From the NCBI GenBank assembly GCA_963543925.1, contig CAUUCP010000001.1, positions 62,001-126,000 of the forward strand: a stretch of 64,000 nt of DNA, in the 5' to 3' direction. This document shows positions 17,176 through 25,949 of the stretch, one piece after another. How positions within the stretch are numbered: position 1 is the stretch's first letter; each line of letters begins with the position of its first letter. The DNA is from Bacteroides_D sp963543925 (GTDB taxonomy: Bacteria > Bacteroidota > Bacteroidia > Bacteroidales > CAJPTX01). The position numbers and the translations under genes were made by a program. The notes below the pieces were generated by a model that saw only the letters and a list, made by a program, of their open reading frames with translations, searched no databases and had not been told where the DNA came from.

Positions 17176-18852
17176 ATGTCAGAATCTATTCACGCCGTTT
17201 GTGGCGTTAGCGCACCGTTCTTTTCTAAAGAGGCTCGGGGATTGTTGTTGCAAATTATGGGTGAACAAGTGTCACTTATACATTTACAGACTCCCCCTTA
17301 TGCCCATTTACACAACGAGTATTTTCTTTCTAGTGAGGAGATTGGGCGAGTTATTGATTTTGCAAGAGCGCAGCATCTTTTACAGGAGGATGCTCATGGT
17401 CTTTTGCATTACACTCACTTGCATTTTTCCGTCCTTCTTTTACAGTTGGAGGAGTATTATGCTTCTCAATCTGTAGCGCATCGCTACTTGACGAGCACGG
17501 ATTTGGAGTCTATTTTCTCCGATGATTTCTTCCAAGCGTCGCTCTATTACTTGCAACGTATATTTCATATTTTGCTTCGACGCGAACGTCACGCTTTGGC
17601 AGAAAAACCAGGGCGTATCCTTCTTCTTCGCTTGATGTCGCAGCTTTGGTTGTCGGTCTTTGAAACGCTTCCGGCTTTTGAGCAAAGTTCGCTCCCACTT
17701 CTTCAACTCTATTTTGTCTTGCGTGACAATCACTATCAGTTCGAAGTCGCGTATTTTCGTAAACAGCTTCAGACGTCGCCGTACCTCTTGGAGGTGTTGT
17801 CGCTTTTCTCTTGGGAGTATTCTCGGGCACAAGCTGGGAGTTTTCCTATTGATCTTCTTACGTTTGCCAAGAATATAGGTTTATCTCCTACGGATACCTC
17901 TTTACTTTGGTCTGCAGTAAGGGATTTGATGCGGTGGGTTGGTGGGTGTGATCCTCGGATAGCGGCGCGTTTGTCGTTGCTCCGTGAGGATTTTCAACGT
18001 ACGGCATCTATCATTTTTCTACAGATAAAGAATGAGGATTATGCCTTGGGGCATTCTTGGGATGGGATGCTCTTTTCGGAGACGACCGAGGAAGAGCAGA
18101 CTCCCCTGACCGAGATCGCTGCGGTATGTAAAGAGATTGAGGGGGATATGGAGGAGTATGATCCTGTAGACCAAGGTGCTTTTTTTGTTTTTATCGGGGC
18201 ATCGGGACGTGGTCAACGCGATGCGGCGCGTGCTTTGCGGTATCAGCTTTCACAGATTGATGGTTGGCGTTATACGACGGGCTACTATGAGTGGGATGTA
18301 CAAAAGTTGTTGCATGCCCCTTGTACGGAATGGGAGGCTCGTTTGGCGCGTTATCCTCAGGGGGCGATTTATTTTTACAATTTCCCTCCGCTTGTCATGG
18401 CAGACCAAAAGGAAGAGGTTGAGACTTTGCGTGTGTTTTTGCAACGCGTGAGTGAGAACCTGATGGGGCGGATGTATATATTCGATTTCGTCTCTCCGAC
18501 CTATATCCAACACTATCTTCCAGTGCTAGAATCGTTACCACTGTGGGTGATCCATTTTCCAGCTTATAGCAAGGCTTATTTGAAACATCATTTCAAGCAA
18601 CTGGGGATAATGGCCGAGGTGGATATAGAGCCTACGGTCTATATCCGTTTGGGAGAATTGTATGAAAAGACGGCACCGTTATTCGATCATGGGATTGCTG
18701 CAGACCTATTCGTTTATCAGCTTTTTGCGGAATCGCTTCAAAATATGTCGTTACGGGTGAAGGAGAACTATCTTAGAAGTGAGGTACTCCTCTCCTCTGC
18801 TATTACAGCCGAGGATTTGCGTGTGGCGCTGAATACAATCTTACACCTATAA
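17176..18852 (+). CDS. Putative degenerate AAA+ protein
   Basis: This 558-aa protein has no clear named family that I can recall. Its last 220 residues have the shape of a CbbX/SpoVK-type AAA+ module: a strand and glycine loop FVFIGASGRGQRDAAR at about 341-354 where Walker A should be, but with Gln for the lysine and Arg for Ser/Thr; GAIYFYNFPP at about 396 where Walker B should be, with the aspartate lost; then MYIFDFVSPTYIQHYL and HFPAYSKAYLKHHF in the positions of the sensor and lid. The N-terminal 300 residues are helical and Leu-rich. It follows the 16600 gene by 6 bases and precedes a MATE gene. Confidence 0.65.
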   Translation: MSESIHAVCGVSAPFFSKEARGLLLQIMGEQVSLIHLQTPPYAHLHNEYFLSSEEIGRVIDFARAQHLLQEDAHGLLHYTHLHFSVLLLQLEEYYASQSVAHRYLTSTDLESIFSDDFFQASLYYLQRIFHILLRRERHALAEKPGRILLLRLMSQLWLSVFETLPAFEQSSLPLLQLYFVLRDNHYQFEVAYFRKQLQTSPYLLEVLSLFSWEYSRAQAGSFPIDLLTFAKNIGLSPTDTSLLWSAVRDLMRWVGGCDPRIAARLSLLREDFQRTASIIFLQIKNEDYALGHSWDGMLFSETTEEEQTPLTEIAAVCKEIEGDMEEYDPVDQGAFFVFIGASGRGQRDAARALRYQLSQIDGWRYTTGYYEWDVQKLLHAPCTEWEARLARYPQGAIYFYNFPPLVMADQKEEVETLRVFLQRVSENLMGRMYIFDFVSPTYIQHYLPVLESLPLWVIHFPAYSKAYLKHHFKQLGIMAEVDIEPTVYIRLGELYEKTAPLFDHGIAADLFVYQLFAESLQNMSLRVKENYLRSEVLLSSAITAEDLRVALNTILHL

Positions 18853-18897
18853 ATTGTGTACTATTGCGTGGCGATAACGTGGGGTAGACACGGGAAT

Positions 18898-20232
18898 ATG
18901 TTGGAGGCATCGGATTTTACGCGAGGGCGGATTACGCCTCAGATTATGAGGTTAGCGCTCCCTATTATGGGGACGGCCTTTATTCAGATGGCGTATAATA
19001 TGGCCGATTTTTACTGGATCGGTCACCTTAGTGGGCTCGCAGCGGCAGCGGTGGGCGCTATGGGTCTCTTTACGTGGTTGGGTCTCTCGTTGAGTTTTTT
19101 ACCTAAGGTCGGAGCAGAGATCACTATCTCCCAGAGTATTGGGGCGCGTACCTATCAGCGTGCTATGCGCTATGCCCAGCATGCTCTTTTGTTAGCTCTT
19201 CTTCTTGGTTTGGCTTTTGGTCTTTTTCTTTTTGTGTTTCAGCGTCCGTTAGTTGCTTTTTTCACCTTTACCTCTCCAGAGGCTGTGCGTTATGCTGAGG
19301 ATTATCTGGCGATTGTCTCTTTGGGTAGTCCTTTTGCCTTTTTGAATGCGACGTTCTTTGGGCTTTATAATGGTCGTGGGAAGTCTAATCTCGCATTTTT
19401 AGCTAATGGGTCTGGGTTGTTGATGAACTTGATTTTAGATCCGTTGCTTATTGAGGGGTATCTATTTTTTCCTCGTCTAGAGGTTGTGGGTGCTGCGTGG
19501 GCTACGGATATTGCACAGGCGATAGTGACGTTGTTGTTCCTTCTCCTTAACGTGTCGCGTAAAGCTCCTTTTCATGGACTGTTTCGTAGTTTTCGTCTTT
19601 CACGTGCTTTTCTTGAGCGGATTGTACGCCTAGGTATCCCAGTTACCTTTCTGAATGGGTTATTTGCTTTTATCTCGTTGGTGATAGCCCGTCTTGTCGC
19701 TCGGTGGGGAGATCTCGGGGTGGCGGTGCAGTCGGTAGGTGCACAGATAGAGGCTATTTCTTGGATGACGGCAGGTGGTTTCTCTACAGCGCTCTCTAGT
19801 TTTGTGGGTCAGAATTGGGGCGCACACAACCTCGCTCGTATCAAGAAGGGATACCGTATTACGCTTACTTACATGCTCTCATTGGGTGGAGTAACGACGT
19901 TGCTTTTTATGCTCTTTGGTGCTGAAATTATTGGCTTTTTTATCCCAGAGCCAGAGGCGCAAAGACTGGGGGGGGAGTATCTGTTTATCATCGGGATTTC
20001 TCAAATCTTTATGATATTGGAGATTACCAATTCTGGAGTCTTCAATGGTATTGGGCGTACGACGCATCCTGCCGTGGTGGGCACGACATTTAATCTTTTG
20101 CGCATCCCACTTGGCTTGTGGTGGGGAGCGATTTGTTTGGAGGGGATTTGGTGGGGGATTACCGTGTCGAGTATTTTGAAAGGTCTTGTGCTTACAGGGG
20201 TGCTTGTCTTCCTTTATCGTAAACGTCTTTGA
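18898..20232 (+). CDS. MATE family efflux transporter
   Basis: The 444-aa protein has about 12 hydrophobic segments in two homologous halves. The first half opens with ITPQIMRLALPIMGTAFIQMAYNMADFYWIGHL, a clear MATE signature, and the second half contains GIPVTFLNGLFAFISLVIARL and SSFVGQNWGAHNLARIKKGYR. MATE proteins export drugs or metabolites with Na+ or H+ exchange. An upstream in-frame GTG (18856) exists, but I chose the ATG at 18898 because it places the N-terminus at normal distance from the first membrane segment. It lies 45 bases after the pseudo-AAA+ gene. Confidence 0.9.
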   Translation: MLEASDFTRGRITPQIMRLALPIMGTAFIQMAYNMADFYWIGHLSGLAAAAVGAMGLFTWLGLSLSFLPKVGAEITISQSIGARTYQRAMRYAQHALLLALLLGLAFGLFLFVFQRPLVAFFTFTSPEAVRYAEDYLAIVSLGSPFAFLNATFFGLYNGRGKSNLAFLANGSGLLMNLILDPLLIEGYLFFPRLEVVGAAWATDIAQAIVTLLFLLLNVSRKAPFHGLFRSFRLSRAFLERIVRLGIPVTFLNGLFAFISLVIARLVARWGDLGVAVQSVGAQIEAISWMTAGGFSTALSSFVGQNWGAHNLARIKKGYRITLTYMLSLGGVTTLLFMLFGAEIIGFFIPEPEAQRLGGEYLFIIGISQIFMILEITNSGVFNGIGRTTHPAVVGTTFNLLRIPLGLWWGAICLEGIWWGITVSSILKGLVLTGVLVFLYRKRL

Positions 20233-20326
20233 GTGTGCACAATAAAAGCTAGGCAAAAGGGGTTATTACCAGACAAGTCGGTAGAGAGGAAACAAGAGGT
20301 AGTAACTAGGGTAAGCTTTATACACA

Positions 20327-21496
20327 ATGCGACGTTTCATACAGTTTGTGCTCTCGTTGGTTATCATGCTCTTCATCGGGGCATTTGGCGCGTGGTTAGC
20401 GCTTCGTTATTTCCCAGAATATTTTTCTATACAGACAGGTGCTAGTGTGCGCCCAGCACTCGGGGATACGCTGCGGTGTGCGAGTCCGCGTACCGATTTT
20501 GAGCAGGCCTTTATCGCTGCGGCAGCGCAGGCCTCCCCTTCGGTGGTGCATGTGCATGTACAATCGATTATCGAGCGAGAGAGTCCCTATAAGGGCTCGA
20601 TTTATGAGTTCTTTTTTGGGCCGCAACCCAATATTCAACAGCGCGTCTCTTCGTCGGGGTCAGGGGTTATCGTCTCTTCTGACGGATTGGTGATAACCAA
20701 CAATCACGTGGTGGCGGGGGCTAAGCGTTTGTCCGTTACTCTTACCAATCAAGAGGTTTTGTCTGCCGAGATCGTTGCGCGCGATCCTGCGATAGACCTA
20801 GCGCTTTTGCGTGTGCATTCTTCCAAGCCTTTGCCAGCGATTCGTTTTGGCGAGGCGGATAGTTTGCGTGTGGGGAGTTGGGTCTTGGCAATTGGCAACC
20901 CGTTTGATTTGGAAACTACCGTCACGGCAGGTATTGTGAGTGCGAAGGCGAGGTCGTTGAATCTTCAATCTGGGCGGGTTGCTATCGAGTCATTTATACA
21001 AGTTGACGCCGCGGTGAACCCAGGCAATAGTGGCGGGGCATTGGTAAATCTGCAAGGCGAGTTGGTGGGGATCAATACAGCCATTGCCTCGCCGACGGGG
21101 TCATTCGCAGGCTATGCTTTTAGTATCCCTGAGAATATAGTGCGGGACTTCCTTGATAATGTAAAGGAACGTGCCCAGCTTTCTGAGCGTGGTAAAGTTG
21201 AGCGTGGTGTCTTGGGGGTGGTGCTCACAGAGCTTCGTCCACATCTTGCAAAGGCGTTGACCGATGGTAAGAAAGAGGGGGTGGTGATAGCTCAGGTTCG
21301 TGTGGGGAGTGCAGCTGCCGAGGCGGGCTTACAGCAAGGAGACGTTTTGGTCGCGATTGATGGTACGAGGTTGAAGTCTGTGTCGCAGGTCAACCGTCTT
21401 TTGGCAAGAAAGAGTCCTGGGACGAGGGTACGTGTGACCTACGTACGTGCCAAGGTAGAGAGTACAGTGGATGTAATCTTGAAAGCGAGTGAGTAA
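20327..21496 (+). CDS. htrA: Membrane-anchored HtrA/DegS-like serine protease
   Basis: HtrA proteases degrade or sense misfolded proteins in the cell envelope. The 389-aa protein has an N-terminal membrane anchor (about residues 8-28), a trypsin-like domain with the catalytic triad in NNHVVAG (His about 127), DPAIDLALL (Asp about 157) and GNSGGAL (Ser about 235), and a single PDZ domain (about 288-380) with QQGDVLVAIDGTRL. One PDZ plus an anchor is the DegS layout. The stop overlaps the next gene by 8 bases if that gene starts at the GTG, and rpoD lies further downstream. Confidence 0.92.
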   Translation: MRRFIQFVLSLVIMLFIGAFGAWLALRYFPEYFSIQTGASVRPALGDTLRCASPRTDFEQAFIAAAAQASPSVVHVHVQSIIERESPYKGSIYEFFFGPQPNIQQRVSSSGSGVIVSSDGLVITNNHVVAGAKRLSVTLTNQEVLSAEIVARDPAIDLALLRVHSSKPLPAIRFGEADSLRVGSWVLAIGNPFDLETTVTAGIVSAKARSLNLQSGRVAIESFIQVDAAVNPGNSGGALVNLQGELVGINTAIASPTGSFAGYAFSIPENIVRDFLDNVKERAQLSERGKVERGVLGVVLTELRPHLAKALTDGKKEGVVIAQVRVGSAAAEAGLQQGDVLVAIDGTRLKSVSQVNRLLARKSPGTRVRVTYVRAKVESTVDVILKASE

Positions 21497-22070
21497 CGCT
21501 GTAAAAGCGGAGGATGAGGCGGCTTTTGGAATGTCGCCTACTCTCCTCTACAAGAGCCGATTGGGAATAGAGAAGGGGAGTCTGAGTTGGTTGGCGAAGT
21601 TCCTAGACGCGCACCGTGCTTTGGTTTATGCTTTGGTACAAGAGTATTACGTGCCTCCGTTGGATCTTCAAGGGCTGGTGCAGGTCGCCAATGTGGGGTT
21701 GCTTCATGCTTTGGAACAAGTGCTAGATAGTCGCTCGAGTGTTCGGTTTTATACCATGGTAGGGGGGGATATTCGTGCCGCTCTGAGCCGCTTTATAGAG
21801 ACAACGCATCGCGTTGAGAGGGTCTCCTATCTCTATCTAGGGCATTACGCGACCTTGGCGGGAGGTACGGAGGTACTCTTAGTTCGTGAACCGCTCCTTC
21901 ATCATTGTAAGTTAACTATCGGAGATGAGATTCTTACGATCAATCACCAAGAGGTGCATTCTGTAGGCGATGTCAATGCTATGCTACAAGGTGTGAGTTC
22001 TGGAGAAGCGTTCTCGCTAAGTTATTTGCATGCGGGAGAATTGTTGCATGATTCTATGAGATGTGAATAA
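21489..22070 (+). CDS. Sigma-70 region-2-like / PDZ-like fusion protein
   Basis: I know no named family with this layout. In the 193-aa product, residues about 34-108 align with region 2 of the rpoD product encoded just downstream: RALVYALVQEYYVPPLDLQG matches RFVVSVAKQYQNQGLTLPDL, VANVGLLHALEQ matches EGNLGLIRAAEK, and GGDIRAALSRFIE matches WWIRQSILQALAE. The DNA-melting tryptophans are replaced by glycines. Residues about 117-190 resemble a PDZ fold, with IGDEILTINHQEVHSVGDVNAML matching the PDZ of the preceding htrA. There is no membrane segment. The start is either this GTG (overlapping htrA by 8 bases) or the ATG at 21531, which gives 179 aa. Function unknown. Confidence 0.7.
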   Translation: MSNAVKAEDEAAFGMSPTLLYKSRLGIEKGSLSWLAKFLDAHRALVYALVQEYYVPPLDLQGLVQVANVGLLHALEQVLDSRSSVRFYTMVGGDIRAALSRFIETTHRVERVSYLYLGHYATLAGGTEVLLVREPLLHHCKLTIGDEILTINHQEVHSVGDVNAMLQGVSSGEAFSLSYLHAGELLHDSMRCE

Positions 22071-22130
22071 ATCCTGTGGGAGTATAATACTAAGACAGTG
22101 AACACGTTAATAGAGAGAAATGAGGTACGG

Positions 22131-22180
22131 TATGGCTTCCATTGCAACATTTAGGACAATTAGACGTTATAAAAGCCATA
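22131..22180 (+). other. Inverted repeat upstream of rpoD
   Basis: TATGGCTT (22131-22138) and AAGCCATA (22173-22180) form perfect 8-bp arms around a 34-base A/T-rich loop in the 217-bp gap before rpoD. A weak -7-like CATCTTTG lies at 22250-22257. Either could belong to the rpoD control region, but nothing more can be shown. Confidence 0.3.
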
Positions 22181-22287
22181 GAGAAAATAAGGAATTTCTA
22201 AGAATGTGAGCGTTTTCGTGTATGAGAGTGTGTGTCTTGTTGTTCTAGTCATCTTTGTCGTTTTAATAACCCCTTAAGTATATCGGT

Positions 22288-23148
22288 ATGAGGCAACTCA
22301 AAATCTCTAAGTCTATAACTAACCGCGAGAGCGCTTCGCTGGATAAATATCTGCAGGAGATCGGTAAGGAGGATCTTATTTCTGCAGAGGAGGAGGTCGA
22401 GCTCGCGCAACGTATTCGCAAAGGCGATCACGAGGCGCTGGAGAAGCTCACGCGTGCCAATCTCCGTTTCGTGGTTTCGGTGGCAAAACAATATCAAAAT
22501 CAAGGGTTAACCCTCCCTGACCTTATCAACGAGGGTAACCTAGGGCTTATTCGTGCAGCGGAGAAGTTTGATGAAACCCGAGGGTTTAAGTTCATCTCCT
22601 ACGCAGTATGGTGGATTCGTCAATCGATCCTTCAGGCTTTGGCCGAACAGTCCCGTATCGTTCGTTTGCCGTTGAACCAAGTGGGGGCTTTGAATAAGAT
22701 CAACAAGGCTATCGCAAAGTTTGAACAGGAACAGGAGCGTGCCCCTTCGGTCGATGAGTTGGCAAAGGAGACCAATATGCCTAAGGAGAAGATCGCCGAC
22801 AGTTTGCGGGTTTCGGGACGTCACGTTTCTATTGATGCGCCCTTTGTCGAAGGGGAAGAGAATAGTCTGTTGGACGTGCTCACGAATCCAGATTCCCCTA
22901 AGGCCGATAATACGCTCTTACAAGAAAGTCTCCGTAAGGAGATAGATCGCGCACTGGCTACTTTGGGAGATCGCGAGAGTGCTATCATACGTTCTTTCTT
23001 CGGTATTGGCTGTCCAGAACAGACCTTGGAAGAGATCTCGGAAAAGTTTAAGCTTACTCGTGAACGAGTGCGACAGATTAAGGAGAAGGCTATCCGCCGT
23101 CTTCGTCACTCCAGTCGTTCGAAGAATCTGAAAGCTTATTTAGGTTAG
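22288..23148 (+). CDS. rpoD: Primary RNA polymerase sigma factor RpoD (sigma-ABfr)
   Basis: The 286-aa protein is the short primary sigma factor typical of Bacteroidetes, lacking region 1.1. It begins MRQLKISKSITNRESASLDKYLQEIG (region 1.2), has region 2 with NLRFVVSVAKQYQNQGLTLPDL and the melting motif SYAVWWIRQSI, region 3, and region 4 with LTRERVRQIKEKAIRRLRH. It directs promoters with -33 TTTG and -7 TAnnTTTG. A strong terminator follows at 23176. The linkage htrA-rpoD is seen in related genomes, but here a fusion gene lies between them. Confidence 0.97.
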   Translation: MRQLKISKSITNRESASLDKYLQEIGKEDLISAEEEVELAQRIRKGDHEALEKLTRANLRFVVSVAKQYQNQGLTLPDLINEGNLGLIRAAEKFDETRGFKFISYAVWWIRQSILQALAEQSRIVRLPLNQVGALNKINKAIAKFEQEQERAPSVDELAKETNMPKEKIADSLRVSGRHVSIDAPFVEGEENSLLDVLTNPDSPKADNTLLQESLRKEIDRALATLGDRESAIIRSFFGIGCPEQTLEEISEKFKLTRERVRQIKEKAIRRLRHSSRSKNLKAYLG

Positions 23149-23175
23149 TGGTGGGGTGTATTGGAAAAAACGAAT

Positions 23176-23213
23176 AAGGCGATGCTTCCGAGGGTGGGAG
23201 CGTCGCCTTTTTT
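23176..23213 (+). terminator. Intrinsic terminator of rpoD
   Basis: AAGGCGATGCT (23176-23186) pairs with AGCGTCGCCTT (23199-23209) with one G-U wobble, and the stem runs into six T residues (23208-23213). Confidence 0.85.
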
Positions 23214-23267
23214 ATTAGAGCGTTTGGAGGGGGGCGTGCGTCTTCGAACGTGTAATCCCTGTCGATA

Positions 23268-23660
23268 TAAAGTGGGTAATAGTTGCCTATTTTGCCGCCT
23301 ACCGCCCGCTCGTTCTCCCTCCATTACACACTACCACTTTAGAAAATCCTAAACGAGTAGTTTATACAACTTACTAGATAATACGGTATAAAAATAATGA
23401 AATACGTCTATAATAGGGGCTATTTTTCTACCGAATTTACAGGGTATACAAAGGGTATACAAGCGGTCTACAAGGATGACAAAAGGATGTCAAAAAGGCA
23501 CTACACACGATCTACCCCTATCCCACTCCGTAGGTAGTATAGCAATTTAGGAATATACAAAGATTTATACGCGATCCCAATCTCCTACCAGCCCCCGCGG
23601 TGCTTACACACTCTTACAGACACACCATCTCCTTTTTAGGATTGTATCCCTTGTACACGG
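23268..23660 (+). repeat. Dispersed intergenic element, copy 2
   Basis: This copy fills the 3'-3' gap between rpoD (+) and purN (-). It shares with copy 3 (read in reverse) long near-identical stretches such as CTCCCTCCATTACACACTAC, ACCGAATTTACAGGGT, GATGACAAAAGGATG, ATTTAGGAATA-ACAAAGATTTATA and ATCTCCTACCAG, and ends with AGGATTGTATCCC. The CTTTAGAAAATCCTAAAC palindrome is imperfect here. Conservation across both non-coding flanks and the internal array suggests a mobile or recombining element rather than chance. Confidence 0.8.
23440..23516 (+). repeat. Array of seven 11-bp units in repeat copy 2
   Basis: The units are cagggtataca, aagggtataca, agcggtctaca, aggatgacaaa, aggatgtcaaa, aaggcactaca and cacgatctacc, all exactly 11 bp. 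Copy 3 has the same beginning and end units but nine in total. Confidence 0.8.
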
Positions 23661-23685
23661 ATAGTTCCTTTGGGGATATTAAGGT

Positions 23686-24246
23686 TTAGGAATTGAGTAG
23701 TAAATCGATAACAAAGGGCAGGTAGCGATGCTCGAGACTGTGGATGCGTTCGGCGAGCGAGTCTGGGGTGTCATTGGGTAAGACGGGGCAAGAGGCTTGT
23801 AGGATGGGGGCGCCCGTGTCGTACTGTTCGTCTACATAGTGGATGGTAATCCCTGAATACGAGGCGCGTGCGGCAAGTACGGCTTCGTGTACGTGCTCGC
23901 CGAACATTCCTTTTCCACCAAAGTTGGGGAGGAGGGCTGGGTGGAGGTTGATAATCCGGCGGGTGTACTGTTGGGGTATTTCTGGCGGTATAAGGGCTAA
24001 ATAACCCGCTAAAACGATAAAGTCGATAGAATATTCCTTTAGAATGTTTAGGAGCGCGTTAGGCGTTGTTTTGCGCGAAATGAGCGTTGTAGGAATACCG
24101 TACTGTTGCGCTCGATGGATAACGTAAGCCTCTGGCTTATTTACGACGATCACGGCCACACGAGCATAAGATGCACCTGATAGGTGATCTAAGATGGCTT
24201 GGGCATTCGTCCCATTGCCAGAAGCGAAAATAGCGATATTCTTCAT
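23686..24246 (-). CDS. purN: Phosphoribosylglycinamide formyltransferase
   Basis: PurN transfers a formyl group from 10-formyl-THF to GAR in purine synthesis. The 186-aa product starts MKNIAIFASGNGTNAQAILD, has the catalytic NLHPALLPNFGGKG (Asn and His) and ITIHYVDEQYDTGAPI (Asp), all in the right order and spacing. It is transcribed convergently towards rpoD, with repeat copy 2 in between, and divergently from acpP with 138 bases between the start codons. Confidence 0.95.
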   Translation of the reverse strand: MKNIAIFASGNGTNAQAILDHLSGASYARVAVIVVNKPEAYVIHRAQQYGIPTTLISRKTTPNALLNILKEYSIDFIVLAGYLALIPPEIPQQYTRRIINLHPALLPNFGGKGMFGEHVHEAVLAARASYSGITIHYVDEQYDTGAPILQASCPVLPNDTPDSLAERIHSLEHRYLPFVIDLLLNS

Positions 24247-24302
24247 CGGTATATGATTGAGTAGGTTACTCTACTTGGACACTAAATTAGAAATTTTCTT
24301 CT

Positions 24303-24310
24303 TACCTTTG
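24303..24310 (+). promoter_or_regulatory. Candidate -7 promoter element for acpP
   Basis: TACCTTTG matches TAnnTTTG and lies 75 bases before the acpP start. A TTG lies 25 bases upstream, slightly beyond the usual spacing. Confidence 0.45.
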
Positions 24311-24384
24311 CGAGGTAAGTTTTTGTTTCTGTGCTGTGAAACAAAAATAGTATGCTTAATGTTTTAAGTAGAAAAGAAACGACA

Positions 24385-24624
24385 ATGAGTGTAGCAGAAA
24401 AGGTAAAAGACATAATTGTAGAGAAGTTGGGTGTAGAACGCAGTGCAGTGGTAGATACCGCTAGCTTTACCAATGACTTGGGTGCGGATTCCTTGGACAC
24501 CGTAGAGCTTATTATGGACTTGGAAAAAGCTTTTAGCATCACCATTCCCGACGAAGAGGCTGAAAAGATTAAGACTGTGGCAGACGCCATTTCGTACGTA
24601 GAAGCTCACGCTCCACAGGCTTAG
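24385..24624 (+). CDS. acpP: Acyl carrier protein
   Basis: ACP carries growing acyl chains on a 4'-phosphopantetheine arm. The 79-aa acidic protein has the modification site GADSLDTVEL with Ser36, and the start MSVAEKVKDIIVEKLGV is typical. A longer frame begins at 24352, but its extra 11 residues have no counterpart in ACPs, so I chose the ATG at 24385. fabF follows by 64 bases, the standard acpP-fabF order. Confidence 0.97.
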   Translation: MSVAEKVKDIIVEKLGVERSAVVDTASFTNDLGADSLDTVELIMDLEKAFSITIPDEEAEKIKTVADAISYVEAHAPQA

Positions 24625-24688
24625 TTTCCATTCTCGGCAGTGGGAGTATCAAAGAGGAGTTTGAAAATCAATTTTAAGGACGTAGGGA

Positions 24689-25945
24689 ATGGAGCTTAAA
24701 CGAGTCGTTGTGACGGGGTTGGGAGCACTCACCCCCATTGGGAATAACTTGGCAGAATACTGGGATGCGTTGAAGAACGGTCGTAGTGGCGCAGCTCCGA
24801 TCCGTGGTTTTGATGCGAGCAAATTCAAGACCACCTTCGCTTGCGAGTTGAAGGGGTTTGATGGAGCGGCGCATTTCGATCGCAAGGAGATACGCAAACT
24901 CGATCTCTATTCCCAATATGCGTTGGTCGCTGCCGAGCAAGCCGTGCTGGATGCTGGCTTGTCGGCGGGAGAAGGGGTCAAGGCGGAGCGTGTTGGAGTT
25001 ATCTGGGGGTCGGGGATCGGAGGTATACATACCTTCTGGAATGAAGCGGAGGAGTTCTTCAAGGGAGATGGTACGCCGCGCTTCAATCCGTTCTTTATCC
25101 CTAAGATGATCTCGGATATCGCGGCGGGGCTCATTGCGATGAAGTATGGCTTCCGCGGTCCAAACTATACCACGGTTTCGGCTTGTGCATCGTCTACACA
25201 CGCCTTGGTCGACGCTACGAATCTGATCCGTCTAGGCAAGGCTGACGTCTTCGTCTCGGGAGGATCTGAGGCTGCGATCAATCCGTCGGGACTCGGTGGT
25301 TTTAGTTCTATGCAAGCGCTCTCTACTCGGAACGATGATCCTGCAACTGCTTCTCGCCCCTTTGACAAAGACCGCGATGGCTTTGTACTGGGCGAAGGTG
25401 CTGGGGCGTTGATTCTCGAAGAGTATGAACATGCCAAAGCTCGCGGAGCTAAGATCTATGCAGAAATCGTCGGAACGGGCATGACAGCCGATGCGTATCA
25501 CCTGACAGCACCTCACCCCGAGGGGTTGGGCGCCGCGGCGGTGATGCGTCTTGCGCTCGAAGAAGCGGGGATTCAACCCGAGGAGGTGGATTATATCAAC
25601 GTCCACGGGACCTCTACCCCAGCTGGCGATTTGCCAGAACTAAGAGCCGTGCAGAATGTCTTCGGTGAGGCTGCAAAGAAACTCAATATTAGTTCAACGA
25701 AGTCTATGACGGGGCATCTTCTAGGGGCTGCAGGTGCGATAGAGTCTGTGGCGTGTATCATGGCGATACAGCACTCTCTGATCCCACCGACCATCAATCT
25801 TCAGAACCGTGACGAGGCTATCGATCCCGAGTTGCAGTTGACGCCCAACAAAGCAGTTGAACGTAAGGTTAGGTATGCTCTTTCCAATACTTTTGGTTTT
25901 GGTGGGCATAACTCATCTTTAATATTCAAGGCTTACGAACTCTAG
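24689..25945 (+). CDS. fabF: 3-oxoacyl-ACP synthase II
   Basis: FabF condenses malonyl-ACP with acyl-ACP in fatty acid elongation. The 418-aa protein has the Cys-His-His triad: SACASSTHAL (Cys about 167), NVHGTSTPAGD (His about 305) and STKSMTGHLLGAAGA (His about 342), plus the C-terminal NTFGFGGHN. Length is normal. It is cotranscribed with acpP, and a strong terminator follows 47 bases after its stop, within the start region of rnc. Confidence 0.97.
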   Translation: MELKRVVVTGLGALTPIGNNLAEYWDALKNGRSGAAPIRGFDASKFKTTFACELKGFDGAAHFDRKEIRKLDLYSQYALVAAEQAVLDAGLSAGEGVKAERVGVIWGSGIGGIHTFWNEAEEFFKGDGTPRFNPFFIPKMISDIAAGLIAMKYGFRGPNYTTVSACASSTHALVDATNLIRLGKADVFVSGGSEAAINPSGLGGFSSMQALSTRNDDPATASRPFDKDRDGFVLGEGAGALILEEYEHAKARGAKIYAEIVGTGMTADAYHLTAPHPEGLGAAAVMRLALEEAGIQPEEVDYINVHGTSTPAGDLPELRAVQNVFGEAAKKLNISSTKSMTGHLLGAAGAIESVACIMAIQHSLIPPTINLQNRDEAIDPELQLTPNKAVERKVRYALSNTFGFGGHNSSLIFKAYEL

Positions 25946-25949
25946 TAAA

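Noticed and set aside
23161..23352. 63-codon frame after rpoD
   Set aside because: Lies over the rpoD terminator and the beginning of repeat copy 2.
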